Of a stretch of 64,000 bases of DNA, positions 12,149-23,756 are shown in pieces. Every line of letters starts with the position of its first letter. Within the stretch, counting starts at the first letter, position 1. Position numbers and translations under genes: made by a program. The DNA is taken from contig NC_085858.1 of the NCBI RefSeq assembly GCF_034702125.1, positions 57,804,137 through 57,868,136 of the forward strand, read 5' to 3'. Source of the DNA: Engraulis encrasicolus. Its lineage: Eukaryota; Chordata; Actinopteri; Clupeiformes; Engraulidae. The notes beneath the pieces were generated by a model that worked only from the letters and a program-made list of their open reading frames with translations, searched no databases and had not been told where the DNA came from.

Positions 12149-12740
12149 GTAAATGTTGATGATGGTGCAGCTCCTGTGTGGACATGCTCTGTTACAACAA
12201 GACAACACAGAGCCAGAAGACGAAGCCGTAACATAGGCAGCAGGTAAGTAATACACGTGATGGCAATATACGTTCATTAACTTCACAACTATGTGTTTGT
12301 GTTTAGTTATGGGTTCCGAATAACATTTAGAAACATATTTTTCACAATCGTGTGTGAATGCAGCCACCTCTAATTCTAGTTCTATAGCATTTGTAGGGAC
12401 CTCAGTAAATGTATAGCCTATTTAGCCATCCCATTCGTGTAAAGGGAGTCAGATAAAGTAAAGCAATTCAATCCGCTGTATCTTGTCCTGATCATCACTA
12501 TTATTCTTACTCTACATGTTCTAAACAGGCTGCAAGTTGCCTTTCCTTCCCTGTAGAAGCACGTTACGGGCGGCTATAAGCAGTGTGCACAATGCATTCC
12601 AAATAAGAACACATTTGACATAGAAACCATAGACTAATCTGCTGTTATCAGAAGTGGTGCCAAAGTATTCTATTGAAATTAACCAAATGCTCAGCAAAAT
12701 AAAATTAATTATTGCCATTAACATAGCACAGCACGTTTAA

Positions 12741-13132
12741 AGGACCAGTTCAGTCAATTTTTTTTAACATGCAGTTGTAATGCTCACACTACCTTGGACT
12801 TGTCAGTACCTGAGGTTTTTTTTTCTTCTTCCGAAATCTTGGTCATTGTAATGGGGGCAGTGCTTTGTTTACATGTAAAAAAAAAAAAACCCAAAAACAT
12901 CCGAAAGGTTATACAACATCAGCAGACAACTAGCAAACAGCGGTACCTTTCGGGGAAATGTTTGGAGTAGTCTTATGCAAAAAAACCATTTTTTTAAATG
13001 TAAACAAACGCTGCCCCCATTAGAAAAGCTCATCCCGGATAATAATCATATCTCGTGGCATCACCGAGTACTGACAAGTCAAGGGTAGCGTGAGCAATAC
13101 AACAGCATATTGAAATTGACTGAACTGGTCCT
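12741..13132. mobile_element. TTAA-flanked fold-back MITE
   Basis: The termini AGGACCAGTTCAGTCAATTT and its reverse complement AAATTGACTGAACTGGTCCT are perfect, and imperfect pairing continues for roughly 150 bases, so almost the whole 392-bp element folds back. TTAA lies on both sides (12737-12740 and 13133-13136). A TTAA target is typical of piggyBac and Kolobok elements. There is no coding content. The right-hand TTAA is shared with the next element. Confidence 0.85.
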
Positions 13133-13136
13133 TTAA

Positions 13137-14574
13137 CCCTTTAGCTACCAGAACTTTTTTTGAATAGGCCGGAATTCTACCAAGAATTCTAAGAAAAAAG
13201 CTGCATTTTGGTCATATTTTAAATAATGTCAAATAACTTGAAAAGACATGAAAAGTGTCAATTACAAGTTACTTTCATATTAAAGTAGAGAAAACACACT
13301 TTCAAATGGTATATCATTTATGGATAATTAATTGTTCAGTATTCCCATAGAGTGCCTTTGATGTGGATTAAATGATTAAAATGTGATCAAATCCGATATT
13401 ATCTAGGCCTATCTATCTATATATCTATATATTTAGGCCTATCTATCTATCTATCTATCGATCTCTCTATCCATCTATCTATCTATCCTTCGTCTATCCA
13501 TCCATCCATCCAGGGTCAAAGTTGAACAATGATCATGTGACGACAACAAATGTCGTTCACCACCCAAAAGTCCTGTTTTCAAGCGGTTTCAAGCGGTGTA
13601 ACTGTAATGGACTACACTAGCTTATAATGTTTGAACTAAACCATGCCAAAGACGTGTAAGGATAACCGTAGAAGTGTCAGCGATAGCAGCCAGGACATGA
13701 ATGGAGCTGTAAGGAAGTTTCCCCTCCCAATTTGGCACAGGTAAGACGCGCCAGGCATCACCGAGTAATACGGAATTGAAGTGCTACAAACACCACGTTG
13801 GTAGGCGATTATTGGAAGTTAGCATTCAACTCAACGTCTTCACGCACATTTTTGTGAAGGACACAGTAGTAACAGTCCTTGACTGCTTTGCCAAAGCTGA
13901 CACGCAAAATGAATAGCCTATCATGCTGCGCTTCCAGATGCGCTGTTACGCAGAGCTGTCGCATCGTTGTTCCAGGAAACTAAGATAGTTGGATACCAAC
14001 ATATGGTTTGACTCTGAAAACACACCGAAGACGGTTTACATTTTTAATATGTAGCGTGTAGACATCGGCTGGACAGTTGTGTTTGCTATTTAGGACCATG
14101 GCAGAACTCATCACAGTTGAACACCATCTCATAAGCCTAATAAAACAACATGATCTAAAATAGCCTAAAATAGTCATAAACATGTGCTGTTGACCATGAA
14201 AATAGATCGAAGAGGGTTGGAAGTTTTCATATATTAGGGTATATTGGTTGTAGAAACAGAATGGTTGTGTTTGTAGCCATCCAATCTCGGACGGCCGTCA
14301 TTTGAATTGAAGGCAGATTGCCAAATCGCATAAAGCGGCGCATCTCGTAATAAAATCTAAAATACTGAAAAATAAAATAATATAAACATATAGTTTTTAT
14401 ACTGAAAGTATATCGAGGAGGGTCTATAATATTGAGCTAAAGTGTTTGAAAGCTGGAAAAACTGCATGAAAATATGAAAATATATGAAAATTCATATGAA
14501 AATATTCCGGCCGGCCGCGGCCGTTATGGTACAGATCCAGCCGGACGTTCACGGCCGTTATGGGAGCTAAAGGG
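13137..14574. mobile_element. piggyBac-like non-autonomous element, 1.44 kb
   Basis: The left end CCCTTTAGCTACC and right end GGGAGCTAAAGGG form an inverted repeat of about 13 bases, flanked by TTAA at 13133-13136 and 14575-14578. Starting with CCC directly after TTAA is typical of piggyBac. The interior has a (TCTA)n tract (13399-13512), an AT-rich body and CGGCCGTTATGG repeats near the right end (about 14519 and 14552), but no transposase frame. Confidence 0.75.
13399..13512. repeat. (TCTA)n/(TCCA)n tetranucleotide repeat
   Basis: It is an imperfect TCTA array grading into TCCA at the right, inside the TTAA element at 13137-14574. Two AGGCCTATCTATCTA starts suggest local duplication. Confidence 0.85.
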
Positions 14575-14849
14575 TTAAGCCTACTTGCCCAAGAATATGG
14601 CAATAAGAGTACTTTCATCTGTGTGACAGTGACCTATACATATTCTAGATATTGTGCTATCCTGCAGTTATGTTATGCCCATTCACTTTCATTTGATTTT
14701 TAAGTGAAAACGAAAGGATGTACGTGGTCTACACTTCTGTACACAGACTCGTGTGCACAAACAAATCTCAAGACAACCGATCACAAGTTATCTGTAATTG
14801 CCAAAAGCGTCTTGGGAAAGACAGCGGGCAGAAGTGATCGTCTGTTTTT

Positions 14850-15020
14850 AACCCCTTAAGACGCGGCTTTATACATTTGTTGTTACCAGTATGGTAATGA
14901 CCAAGTCGTGGTGCATTACTAAAGGGCCTGTGTTGTGTCATGGTATTGTAGTGCTATGGTAGTTACATTTCAATGACTATTACAGCGTGCCTCTGGAGGT
15001 ACGGCGCGCATTAAGGGGCT
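14850..15020 (+). mobile_element. CCCCTTAA MITE, copy 1
   Basis: The left end is TAACCCCTTAAGACGCGGC and the right end GCGCGCATTAAGGGGCTA, so CCCCTTAA and TTAAGGGG are inverted. An inverted-orientation copy of the same 170-bp element is at 56455-56627. The flanking TA on both sides would fit a TA target, but the boundaries are not certain. Confidence 0.7.
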
Positions 15021-15053
15021 ACATACAGCTGATATAAACTGTCCTGACCTTAA

Positions 15054-15412
15054 AGGGACACTGTGTGAGAATTTTAGAGGTTTATTTCCAGAATTCATGC
15101 TGCCCATTCACTAATGTTACCCTTTTCATGAATACTTACCACCACCATCAAATTCTAAGTAATCGTTATGACTGGAAAAATTGGAATTTTCATACATGAA
15201 AAGGGGGATCTTCTCCATGGTCCGCCATTTTGAATTTCCAAAAATAGCCATTTTTAGCTGCAAAAATGACTCTACTTGGACCATACTAGAAAATATTAGT
15301 TTATTACTCAGTAAACTTTCATGTTAAGATCAAATTTGGCAAGAGGCAGCCCAGTTTCAATGAGCAGCATAGTTGCAGTACCTTTTTTGACCATTTCCTG
15401 CACAGTGTCCCT
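15054..15412. mobile_element. TTAA-flanked MITE (AGGGACACTGTG ends)
   Basis: AGGGACACTGTG and CACAGTGTCCCT are perfect inverted ends flanked by TTAA on both sides (15050-15053, 15413-15416). The 359-bp body contains the words ATGGTCCGCCATTTTGAA and CAATGAGCAGCATAGTTGCA. A right-end fragment of the same family is at 6385-6443. Non-coding. Confidence 0.85.
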
Positions 15413-15469
15413 TTAACCTTAACGGAGCACAGTGGAAGTTGTCTAAACTATATTTCTCAACCTAACCTT

Positions 15470-15522
15470 TAACTGTCAGTTGCTTTGGTTAAAAGCGTCA
15501 GTAAATGTAATGTAATGTAATC
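15470..15522 (+). repeat. 3' tail of a common teleost retroposon
   Basis: TTGCTTTGGTTAAAAGCGTCAGTAAATGTAATGTAATGTAAT resembles the conserved 3' tail (CTTTGGATAAAAGCGTCTGCTAAATG with short tail repeats) of an abundant fish SINE/LINE family. Only the tail is preserved. Confidence 0.6.
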
Positions 15523-15538
15523 TCTCCCCCACTTTCAG

Positions 15539-16344
15539 TTGCTGTTGAATGACCGTGCTGACCTCCAAGCTGAGCTATGGCAAGGCAGTGAACACATCAG
15601 TGGTAAGCTTCTCCATACACCTTCATTGTCTTTGTCCTCACCCATCGAAATTGTCAAGCTGTTTGCTCATTATTGCTGAGCATTGTATATTCCTCATAAC
15701 TCATCGATACATGTTAATGCCAAAGCCCTTTTGAAAAGTAACATTTTGAAAAATACTTCAATAAACACAAAATATATCTCCACAATATGCACAGACTATG
15801 TTTAATGCAATATCTGTTTAACAGACAACATAAAACTAAGTTCTATATTAAAACTTTTATATTTTATATATTTCTAACTGTTCATTGACAGAAATTTCTG
15901 ATCTGCCAATGACATGGTGGCAACTCTGTGAATTTAGGCAAGTACACATAGTTGAGATCACCTGAGTTCAAACCGAGCATCAGAATGGGGAAGAAAAAAT
16001 ATTTAAATTACTTTCAACATGACATGGCTGTTGGTACCAGAGGGTCTTGGTTGGGGTATTTCAGAAACAACTGATCTACTGGAATATTGAAGTTATTGTG
16101 ATACACATAACTTACTAAAATCTTATTCTGTTCTCCAGGTTTTGGACCAACCAGCTCTCCAGCTGCATCACTGAATCGGTGGAACTGCACAAACTACAAG
16201 TCTGCTGTGCCTCATGCATACTCCCGGTCGACCACAGTGCAAGATTTAACTACTTATAACAAGGGACAACATGGCATCCCCCACATCCTTTCCCATGGTG
16301 TTGTCTCAATGTTTTTGAAGTATCTGGTTTGTGTGTGTGTTTAA
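15539..16344 (+). CDS. Candidate two-exon 3' coding fragment, family unknown
   Basis: Exon-like segment one is 15539-15602, bounded by tttcag and gtaagc, and reads LLLNDRADLQAELWQGSEHI. Segment two starts at 16139 after ctccag. Joining them across the split glycine codon keeps the frame open for 67 more codons (FGPTSSPAASLNRW near its start) to a TAA at 16342-16344. Matching splice signals and a maintained frame are mild support for real coding sequence, about 89 residues of a C-terminus. I recognise no domain. The last residues run into a short (GT)n, so the natural end is uncertain. It may belong to the same locus as the TRIM relics or be a chance open frame. Confidence 0.25.
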
Positions 16345-16513
16345 GTTACTACTTCTGACCACGTACTATCAATAGGTGTCTTAACACTTCAGAGTAACAA
16401 GAGAAAAATACAAATCAGAGCAGGCCAAATTATAAGTAAAGTTCATAAAGGTTGGAGCAGGCTTCACCCAACAATTTTTCTCTTCTTTTAAGGGTGCTGA
16501 CTAAAATATTGTA

Positions 16514-16645
16514 AAACTGAAAAATGAAAAAAGGTTGCATCATGCATAGGTTTCTTTATTACACAGACGCGTTTCGGCGTTCTGCCTTCCTCATTGTAAT
16601 AAAAAGACCTATGCATGGTGCGACCTTTTTTCATTTTTCAAATTA
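16514..16645. mobile_element. Hairpin repeat with Penelope-like loop motif
   Basis: Arms of about 45 bases (16514-16560 and 16596-16645, sharing GCATAGGTYTTTTTATTAC and TGAAAAATGAAAAAAGGT) are inverted around a loop. On the minus strand the loop reads ATGAGGAAGGCAGAACGC followed by CGAAACGCGTC. That pattern, a GA-rich strand, a small stem and then GAAAC with GTC, resembles the hammerhead-like motif of Penelope-like elements (compare 33722-33765). Probably the terminal part of such an element. Confidence 0.5.
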
Positions 16646-16731
16646 TAAGTAGCACATTTACACCCTACTATAGTATCACAAGGGATTGGTGACTTTGGTG
16701 AATAAAATAGGAAGTAAGTATATTTCAGCCC

Positions 16732-16983
16732 TTAAGACTCAGAGAGAGAGGAATTAGTTAAATGCGATTTAATGAGAAGATAATTGACTATGCATTTAAC
16801 AGAAGGTAGACAGTCTTTGGTGTAGGTCCAATCATCAGCCCGGGTCTTCTTGCGCCAGTAGAGCCTGATGTAGCTGTGCAGCAGGAAGCGGACCTTTAAC
16901 CCCGCAGACAGGTAGACTGGACCAACCTGGTGGTGGTGGGGATGGAGGAGCAAATTTTTAACCACCCGAACCTGCAACAGCAA
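16732..16983 (-). CDS. Exon-like open frame, unknown family
   Basis: On the minus strand an acceptor-like ttgctgttgcag (around 16971-16982) is followed by an open frame with several charged and aromatic residues (SAGLKVRFLLHSYIRLYWRK in its centre) and codons richer in G/C than the flanks. The frame remains open for about 80 codons. I do not recognise the protein. Its local base composition makes an exon plausible, and the fragment at 20484-20633 is on the same strand, but nothing ties them together. Confidence 0.3.
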   Translation of the reverse strand: MLLQVRVVKNLLLHPHHHQVGPVYLSAGLKVRFLLHSYIRLYWRKKTRADDWTYTKDCLPSVKCIVNYLLIKSHLTNSSLSES

Positions 16984-17754
16984 GAGTTAGACATGTCACT
17001 ATAAAGGGAAGTGGTGGTTGCTGATTGGCTCTGCAAAATGACATGTGGCATTCGAATCTTACTAGCAGAACTAGCGCTGGCTACTCTCCTCTAAATCAAC
17101 ACAAAATGTCAAGTTATTGTGTGCCTTAATAATGCAACATGTGCAAATGTTCAAGATGCCTTGCCTTGCATTTATTTTTAATAACATGACTTTTCAAATC
17201 ACAATTTTATGCAACAGTATGTATACATTTTATTTTTAAATGATTGAATGAATGAATGATAGCTTGAGTTGTGACTCCTTGCATTTTGTTTTAAAAACAA
17301 TTCATTCTGTTAAACATTCTTATGCAAAGGACTTTTCCCTATTTGAATGTCATACAAAATTGAAATTAAACATTGAGTGTTTGCTCCTTATTTTTTGTTT
17401 TGTTTTGTTTTGTTTTAACTCAACACGAGCCATTTGTTAAAGGTCTCACGGTTTCCCCTCTTTGAATGGTATACATTGTATAGTAGCAGTAGGATAACAT
17501 TATCTGTAAGTTTTGACTGATACGCCCAACCCAAGAACAACGTGGACTGGAGCTAAGGTGGGTCGTCCAAAAAACAGAGTTCATGGTGTTAAAGAAAAAA
17601 GCAGAGGTTCATCAATTGGCTCTGATTTTTTTTCCCCCATTGTTTTCATGGTCCTCTATAAACACATTCGTGGGGGAGGGGAATGTGTTGTAGTTAGGGG
17701 ATTGACACTATTTCACCCCTGAGCGCACTGTTTGATGAACTGCAGTCACTATAG

Positions 17755-17997
17755 CAGGGGAGGGGAACTTTTTTTTCATTCAAAGGGCCGTTGAAGTCCT
17801 CCAAGGGCCTCATTATTAACACGAACCAGGATTTCCCCCGACCCCTCTCTAAGCCCGCCCCTTATATATAACTGAACTCTATTGCAAACGTAATTGGTAA
17901 GAGTCCTTTACAAAATGTGTTATATTTCATGTGAAGCGGCATAACATTAAACTCATGTCGGGGGCTGGATAAAACAGACACAGGTTCCCCACCCCTG
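17755..17997. mobile_element. Short hAT element
   Basis: The ends CAGGGGAGGGGAACT and GGTTCCCCACCCCTG form a nearly perfect 15-bp inverted repeat of hAT type, and the internal AAGGGCCGTTGAAGTCC style is usual for these elements. The 8-bp flanks are only partly alike (CACTATAG / CTGTAGGC), so the duplication has decayed. 243 bp, non-coding. Confidence 0.7.
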
Positions 17998-18711
17998 CTG
18001 TAGGCCTAGGCTACAAAATGTATTGAACAAGCTTGCTATTGAAAATTAGAAATTAAAATGTTGGCTGAGCATGGAGCAGCAAACTAGGCTGTGCAATTTG
18101 CCACAAGCCATGACGTGAATTCCATTGCCATAGTAGGCTACTGAGTACTGAACATTGGGTTTTTTTGTTGTTGTTCTTGTTTAACAGTGGTTCCTTCCAG
18201 AAGCTGCATGACATTGGTAGGGCCCATGGCTTGACCAACTCGGCAATGCAATACATGCAATTATCTATGGAAGTGCTAGCTGAAGCAATTGTAGCCTCCC
18301 CCCATGTCAGTATCAATGACGTCTAGGGGTCTCTTCTATGACTAGTCCGGTTTCAAAAGATTGGAGCTTGTTTGAAAACTACCTAATGCAACATAGGCTA
18401 ACTACTTTCCAAGCATACAGTTTAAAGGTGCTTGGACACACACAGGAGGCGTCAGGACCCTGTTGCTGGGTATGTGTGCAACAGACACGATGCCAAAGAA
18501 GCTAAAAGCACTAGTAAGCCACAGATAATTATGTTGCCAATACTGGACTTCATAAAGGGACAGAGGGGGCAAACCTTTCGGCAAACTTCGCACCTGATTG
18601 TGTGTGACTCCTCCATATCGGTCTTCACAAGAAAGAGAGATTGCGTCCTTCTGCTGCCTGCCTGTGCTGTGGTTAGATCCACGTTGTTTTCAGTCAGTCC
18701 TGGCGAAGCCT
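17998..18711. other. No supported feature
   Basis: AT-rich sequence with a few short frames of no recognisable similarity (for example 18452-18682 on either strand). No RNA gene or strong repeat seen. Confidence 0.4.
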
Positions 18712-19262
18712 GATTGGTTGGCAGTAAGCGATGTTTTGATTGGCTCTCACCCTATGACCCCACCCCCCGTCAAAAGAGGGCCAAAATTCGTAGACTTGTA
18801 AAAGCGATCCACACTTGTGTGCTTGCTGCTCCGAGCAGGAAGAGGTTCGCACAGCATGGCAAAACAGATTCACATTTGTACACACTCCTACTGACATCAG
18901 GGGCGCTGCCAGAAATGTTGGGCCCCATGAAAGATTCGAATTTTGGGCCCCCTTAAGGGCCCCTCTCAGTGCTTGAGCCCTCTTAAGGGCCTCTATCAGT
19001 GCTTGGGCCCTTGGAATCTGTACCACTTTTCCCCCCCTAGCGGCCCCCATGGCTGCCACACAACTACAAAACATTTATACAGGTACGTTTTATATTTTAG
19101 GAGATGCAAAATATGTGTGCAGATCTACAAAATTAACCTGCAGATGCAAGATGTTTTTCCACAAATACATTGTATCTGGCACGTATGTGAAATTATTCTG
19201 CACATCTGGATTGTATTTCTGCAGATACAATCTTTTAGGCCTTGTTCTAGTTCCATACACGT
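18712..19262 (-). repeat. Dispersed repeat, copy interrupted by a MITE
   Basis: It is the inverted counterpart of 1451-1845 at high similarity over both halves. The match is continuous except for 159 extra bases at 18894-19052 flanked by CTG. Confidence 0.8.
18894..19052. mobile_element. GGGCCC-rich MITE inserted in the dispersed repeat
   Basis: The ends ACATCAGGGGCGCTG and AGCGGCCCCCATGG are imperfectly inverted. CTG is present on both sides (18891-18893 and 19053-19055) where the uninterrupted paralogue at 1451-1845 has a single copy, giving a 3-bp target duplication. The interior has TTAAGGGCCYCTMTCAGTGCTTG repeated twice. Non-coding. Confidence 0.75.
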
Positions 19263-20483
19263 ACTTAATGCATTTACCAGCTATCCACAGCATAGACTCC
19301 AGTAATTCATCATCAGATGTGTAGGCTTTGTATGAGTAGGCCAATTTGAAGTGCCACCAGAAATCTTGATGTGCCCTGTATTTAATTTCTAGCCCACCAC
19401 ACACAGTATCCTGACGGTGGTGTATAGTAGCTTAACAGATATGAAAGGTCAAACACACTACTGCTAAATCGGTGTCAGAAAATGCAAATGTACAGCTATT
19501 ACAAAGATATTTGTAACTAGAATTACTGAAGTAGAACATGAAGTGACATTGGAGTGAATTACCTTTATGTGCAACGGTTGTTAAAGCATGTATGACATTT
19601 TTGTGTTTGTATATGCTTGAACATCCCACAGACAAAACAGCTATCCAGCTATTTTCATACACCATGGTACCAAAGCTTCCTGATTAAAACTTCCTGGTTT
19701 ATTTTCTTCATATTTGTTCATTCAGATGGGTGTGTGGCGATCATGAAGATGGAACCTGCCAGCGAGCTCCAGCCCTTTATCCTCCATTTTAATAAGTCAT
19801 TTACATTTCATGAAACGTACCTGATGTCTCAACCAATATGACTTAAGTAATACATAGTACTGCTTTCAATCCCTGAAGCAATGTGGTGACCAACAACACA
19901 AGAAGAACCCCCATGTACATGTACGTCATGAATCGTGTTGATGTTTAACTCATTTCTTTTTTAAACACTTACTATTATCATCCCAATGTTTCTTGTGCTT
20001 GAGACCTGTATATTAACATGCTTTTACCATTTGACTTCTCATAATGCTGAACAGAAAAGGCCAGAACAGGTTTTACGTATGTGTAATGTATTTTTATATA
20101 GTGCTTAATACAAACGCACACAGGCATTACTTAATAACTACTTACAATTTCAGGATTTAGCAGTACAAATTGTGTAGTTTATTTACATATTGTTTTGGTT
20201 TGTATAAACCAAATAAAACAGTTTTTGATTGTCCTTGCAATAACCACAGCAACACCATGGAAGGCCCGTCACAGCAGCTGATGATGGGCACCCTGTCAGA
20301 TTTGGTTTGTCCATGTTCTGAAAAGAGCAAGAGAAAGGGTTGACAAATTATTTTAGACAGTTCAGATAGTCAGGTGTCAGAACAAAGGCCCAGTGGCCTC
20401 TGAATAAGAGGCTTAGTTCTGCCTGTTGTAGCTAATTGTAATATGATGTTATGGACCAAAAGCCGTGAAAGACAGATGAAACT
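19263..20483. other. Mostly featureless; one weak exon-like island
   Basis: At 19727-19800 a segment after ttcattcag reads CVAIMKMEPASELQPFILHF on the plus strand, which looks protein-like but matches no family I know. The rest is AT-rich intergenic DNA. Confidence 0.3.
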
Positions 20484-20633
20484 TACGGGCGACGCGGATG
20501 GTGTCCTTGCCAGCTCTTGGAGGTCCTCAGGTGGCTCTAGGCCACACACAGTAATCAGTAGTCCGCGGGGCCGTGGAAGTCCTCCACCTGCTGACAGGTC
20601 ACGTTGATCACCACCTCCCACATCTGCTGGCCT
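20484..20633 (-). pseudogene. Exon-like relic, unknown family
   Basis: On the minus strand a GC-rich 150-base island lies between gtgtgtttcag and cccgtaagtttc, good acceptor and donor sequences. One frame reads MWEVVINVTCQQVEDFHGPA and then meets a stop within the island; a second frame is open throughout. Base composition and splice signals suggest a former exon. The stop in the more protein-like frame suggests decay. I cannot name the family. Confidence 0.35.
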
Positions 20634-20641
20634 GAAACACA

Positions 20642-22984
20642 CAGCATAGGATATAGTACCAGTTATATTTTATTACTGTACACAAACCTATGAGGGTGAT
20701 CGCTTTACTCTGGAAATAGGTCTTAGGTATAGAATCAGGAAGTATAATGTAAAAAACTTACATCTAAGTGTAGGCCTAATTTCAGTCTCACTTACTGATG
20801 TGTTAGGTTTGTTATGCTTGGGACATCATACAGATCACTTGGTTACATTTTGTTTATCTTCGCCTCATAAGAGCCACACAGCGCAAGGCTATGGATTGCT
20901 AGAACCAGGCTTGTGATAATGACTCACGTGTGTAATATAGTGTAGAGATGGCAGTCGTGGCAGTGGCTCAAATCCTTATCCAGGAGTGGTCCTTCTCTGG
21001 TGTGCCTGCTGAGGTGTACTGTTCAGAGAGGTACAAAAAAAGGCACATGGAGGGTAATGAGAACAATATCCATTTTGTATACAAACAACTTTAATAACTT
21101 GTATATTAGTGGCAGGTTTTGGGGTTTAGATACTGTATGAGGTATATTTCATTGAATGGCACTCGGCCTGTATGCTACAGCCATGGATATGGACAATAGT
21201 CTTGTATTTTATTAATTATAACAATAATAGCTGTACAGAGGAATTGGATCTCAGGTCTAGGATCAGGAAGCATATTGTAAAGGTAGTATTTGGAAAAATT
21301 ACTAAAGACCACATTCATAAGGCAATTTACAGTACCTCCTAGGCTCTTGAGTTCCCAAGGAGAAATGTGCTTATCCGCAACAGAGTGGTACTGTACATGT
21401 CATAGCATTAGCACAATCTGGGTAGGCCTACTTGACTGGCAACAGTCACATTAACAGACTAAAGCTGCACAATGTATTGATTGATGTAAATTTGCTATCT
21501 TATACTGGGAGTGTGTGTACTTACATGTGGTAGCCTACTGGCAGATTGTTGGGACATCGCATCTGCAATGACAGAAAACAACACAAGGGAGAACATTACT
21601 CCTAAGAGGAACGATGGCATGTAATTGGCCTCCATAGTTTTAGAGACAAAACGGTACCGTCCACATGCAGCACAATGACAAATATCTAACTTCAGCATAT
21701 GGGTATCAAACATTCAACTTTCACATGTCAACAGCCTAAGCATGAATATGCACAATATTAAGACGACAGATAAAACATTAAACTATAATCTCCCGGTTGC
21801 TCGCGCAAAATTTCGCGGTATGAAAATGACCTCCGCGAATTATATTAAGCAATGTCTCAACATAAATTCTGCTAACTGAGTCACCCTACAATATGAACGA
21901 TAACTGAGGAATGCTGCATTTTGCAGGTGTACGCCACAAACCTAGAACTATTCTAGTTTATGTACTCAGACTATCCGCTGAAATGAAATTATAGTGAAAT
22001 GATGACAAGCAAAACTATCTAACCTGTCACCTGTGCAATGTTACGGTTTTGCTATTTAACTTCTAGCTAGGCTTGGGATGTGAAATAAACAAACCCAGTC
22101 AGTCAGGCAAGTCACCTGACGCCGAAGTCCTGGTTGGAAATTATGTTATGCCACCACAACTTCTACAAACAAATAGTATGTCAGCAAACAATCCACCACC
22201 ACCAATGCCCTGGATTACTAAATGAGCTTGAAATTTACCTTCACCAACTTTTGTGTAAAGTCTGAGGTGCATATTAGCATGCTGAGGTGAATTAGTTAGC
22301 ATAGACACGAACCAAGGATGTCTAAATAAAACAGATTTGCACCTGCTAGTCTGCAGTAGAGGAACTGATTAAGTCTACACTAAACCCAATGTACGTCAAA
22401 GAAACACAGTTTGCTTATATACTTACATACATTCATGTTAGAAGTTACTTACAGACCGACAGATGCCAGTCACTTTAATGGCATGTTTGATGGAGACACG
22501 ATGCAATAATAGAGCTAGTCTTAGCATCATTACACTCAACATGTCTCGCTGACAGCGCTTAAAAAACAAAAAAACAAAACTTGAGGCACATGCCACAATG
22601 TATTTGCCCGCCATATTATGGCTATTACTATGACCACAGTGTTATTTAAAAGTCAATGTAATTTGCTATGCAAACAAGTTTGTCAGTCATGTTGGTCAAA
22701 CAACTGTAATAAAATGTTTCATTTTACTTACCTAAACATCAGCGCTCCAGCTCAGAGTACCGATAAGTACACCCGACTTCACAAGGAGATGGCCAAACAA
22801 TGGCAACAGTAGATCAATCGATCGAGTTGATGTTCAAAGTTTATGAAAGTAATATCAGGAGCAACACACAGATAGACAAGATTTCCCAGTCCCAGGCACG
22901 CCACGCACAGCCAAGTAGTAGTCATGACGACGGCCCTCTTGCTCAGCGTGCGCCTGACTGAAAAGAATCCCAACTGTCAATTAC
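20642..22984. other. Intergenic, no supported feature
   Basis: The sequence is AT-rich with short frames only. A CG-containing patch at about 21795-21840 (CGCGCAAAATTTCGCGG) stands out slightly, but there is no transcript evidence. Confidence 0.4.
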
Positions 22985-23272
22985 ACCATCTTCTGATGCT
23001 CATTGGTCAATTCAACTTTTAATATCTCTCTAAAATAAAACTTCACCACAAAAAAAGACCACCCTGGTAAGTTGGAGAGCAAGGGGACCTACTAGTTGAG
23101 CGAAAAATGATCCCCCTGGAGTGGCATTTAAGGGAGATACAGGGTTTTAAGTCTCCCATAGGAATGAATGGGATTTGGCCATTTTTTGGTCTTTTTGGGT
23201 CCAACCTTGGCTCCAACTTGGCTTCAACAATGAAATAGAATTTTGGCCTCCATTCTATTTACTCTCAATGGT
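22985..23272 (+). mobile_element. Right-end fragment of the CATTGACAG MITE
   Basis: From GATGCTCATTGGTCAAT to TTTACTCTCAATGG this matches the right two thirds of the complete element at 47793-48232, in the same orientation and at high identity, including AAGGGGACCTACTAGTTGAG. The left end is missing. Confidence 0.8.
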
Positions 23273-23439
23273 TATGAAACATCCTCGCCATACTGTCTTT
23301 CAGATCGAAACGATTGTGTAGAACTAAAGGCAGTATGGGAGTTCCCAGGCTAGTGTAAGTTGGGGCCCCAAGTAAAACATTTGAATGAACTTTCTTTTGC
23401 AACAAATCGAACCTACTATGGTGTAAGTCACGGCCGTAA

Positions 23440-23560
23440 AGTATACCCCCGCAGCCCCCGCGGTGCGGGGGGGCCCTGCTCGGGTGGGGGCCCCTGGCTG
23501 GGGGGGGGAAAGTAGATTTAGACATTTAAGGCGGGGGCCCCCTTACGCGAGACAGGGCCA
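23440..23560. repeat. G/C-rich GGGGCCCC-type repeat
   Basis: A cluster of G and C runs (GGGGGGGCCCTGCTCGGG, then GGGGGCCCCTGGCTGG) interrupts AT-rich sequence. It resembles the GGGCCCC-containing dispersed families elsewhere in the window (39846-39998, 50750-50905) but is not clearly alignable to them. Confidence 0.4.
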
Positions 23561-23756
23561 TATCTGTGTCGTCAACACTGAGCCGATGGACGCTGCGTAT
23601 GAATCAACGCTCTCTGACATGTTCTCTGTGATTTAACTTTTAATTGTAAAATCCGTTAAATAAACGGTCTGCGCACACAACCTCCGCAAAAAACGCTCGA
23701 TTTCGCTAATTGTCCGAGAGCGTCGTAGGGTGGGATTGCACAAGTTATCAATGTAA

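Noticed and set aside
18432..18713. 93-codon plus-strand frame with a protein-like stretch
   Set aside because: No splice context or recognisable family; an overlapping frame on the opposite strand is equally open.
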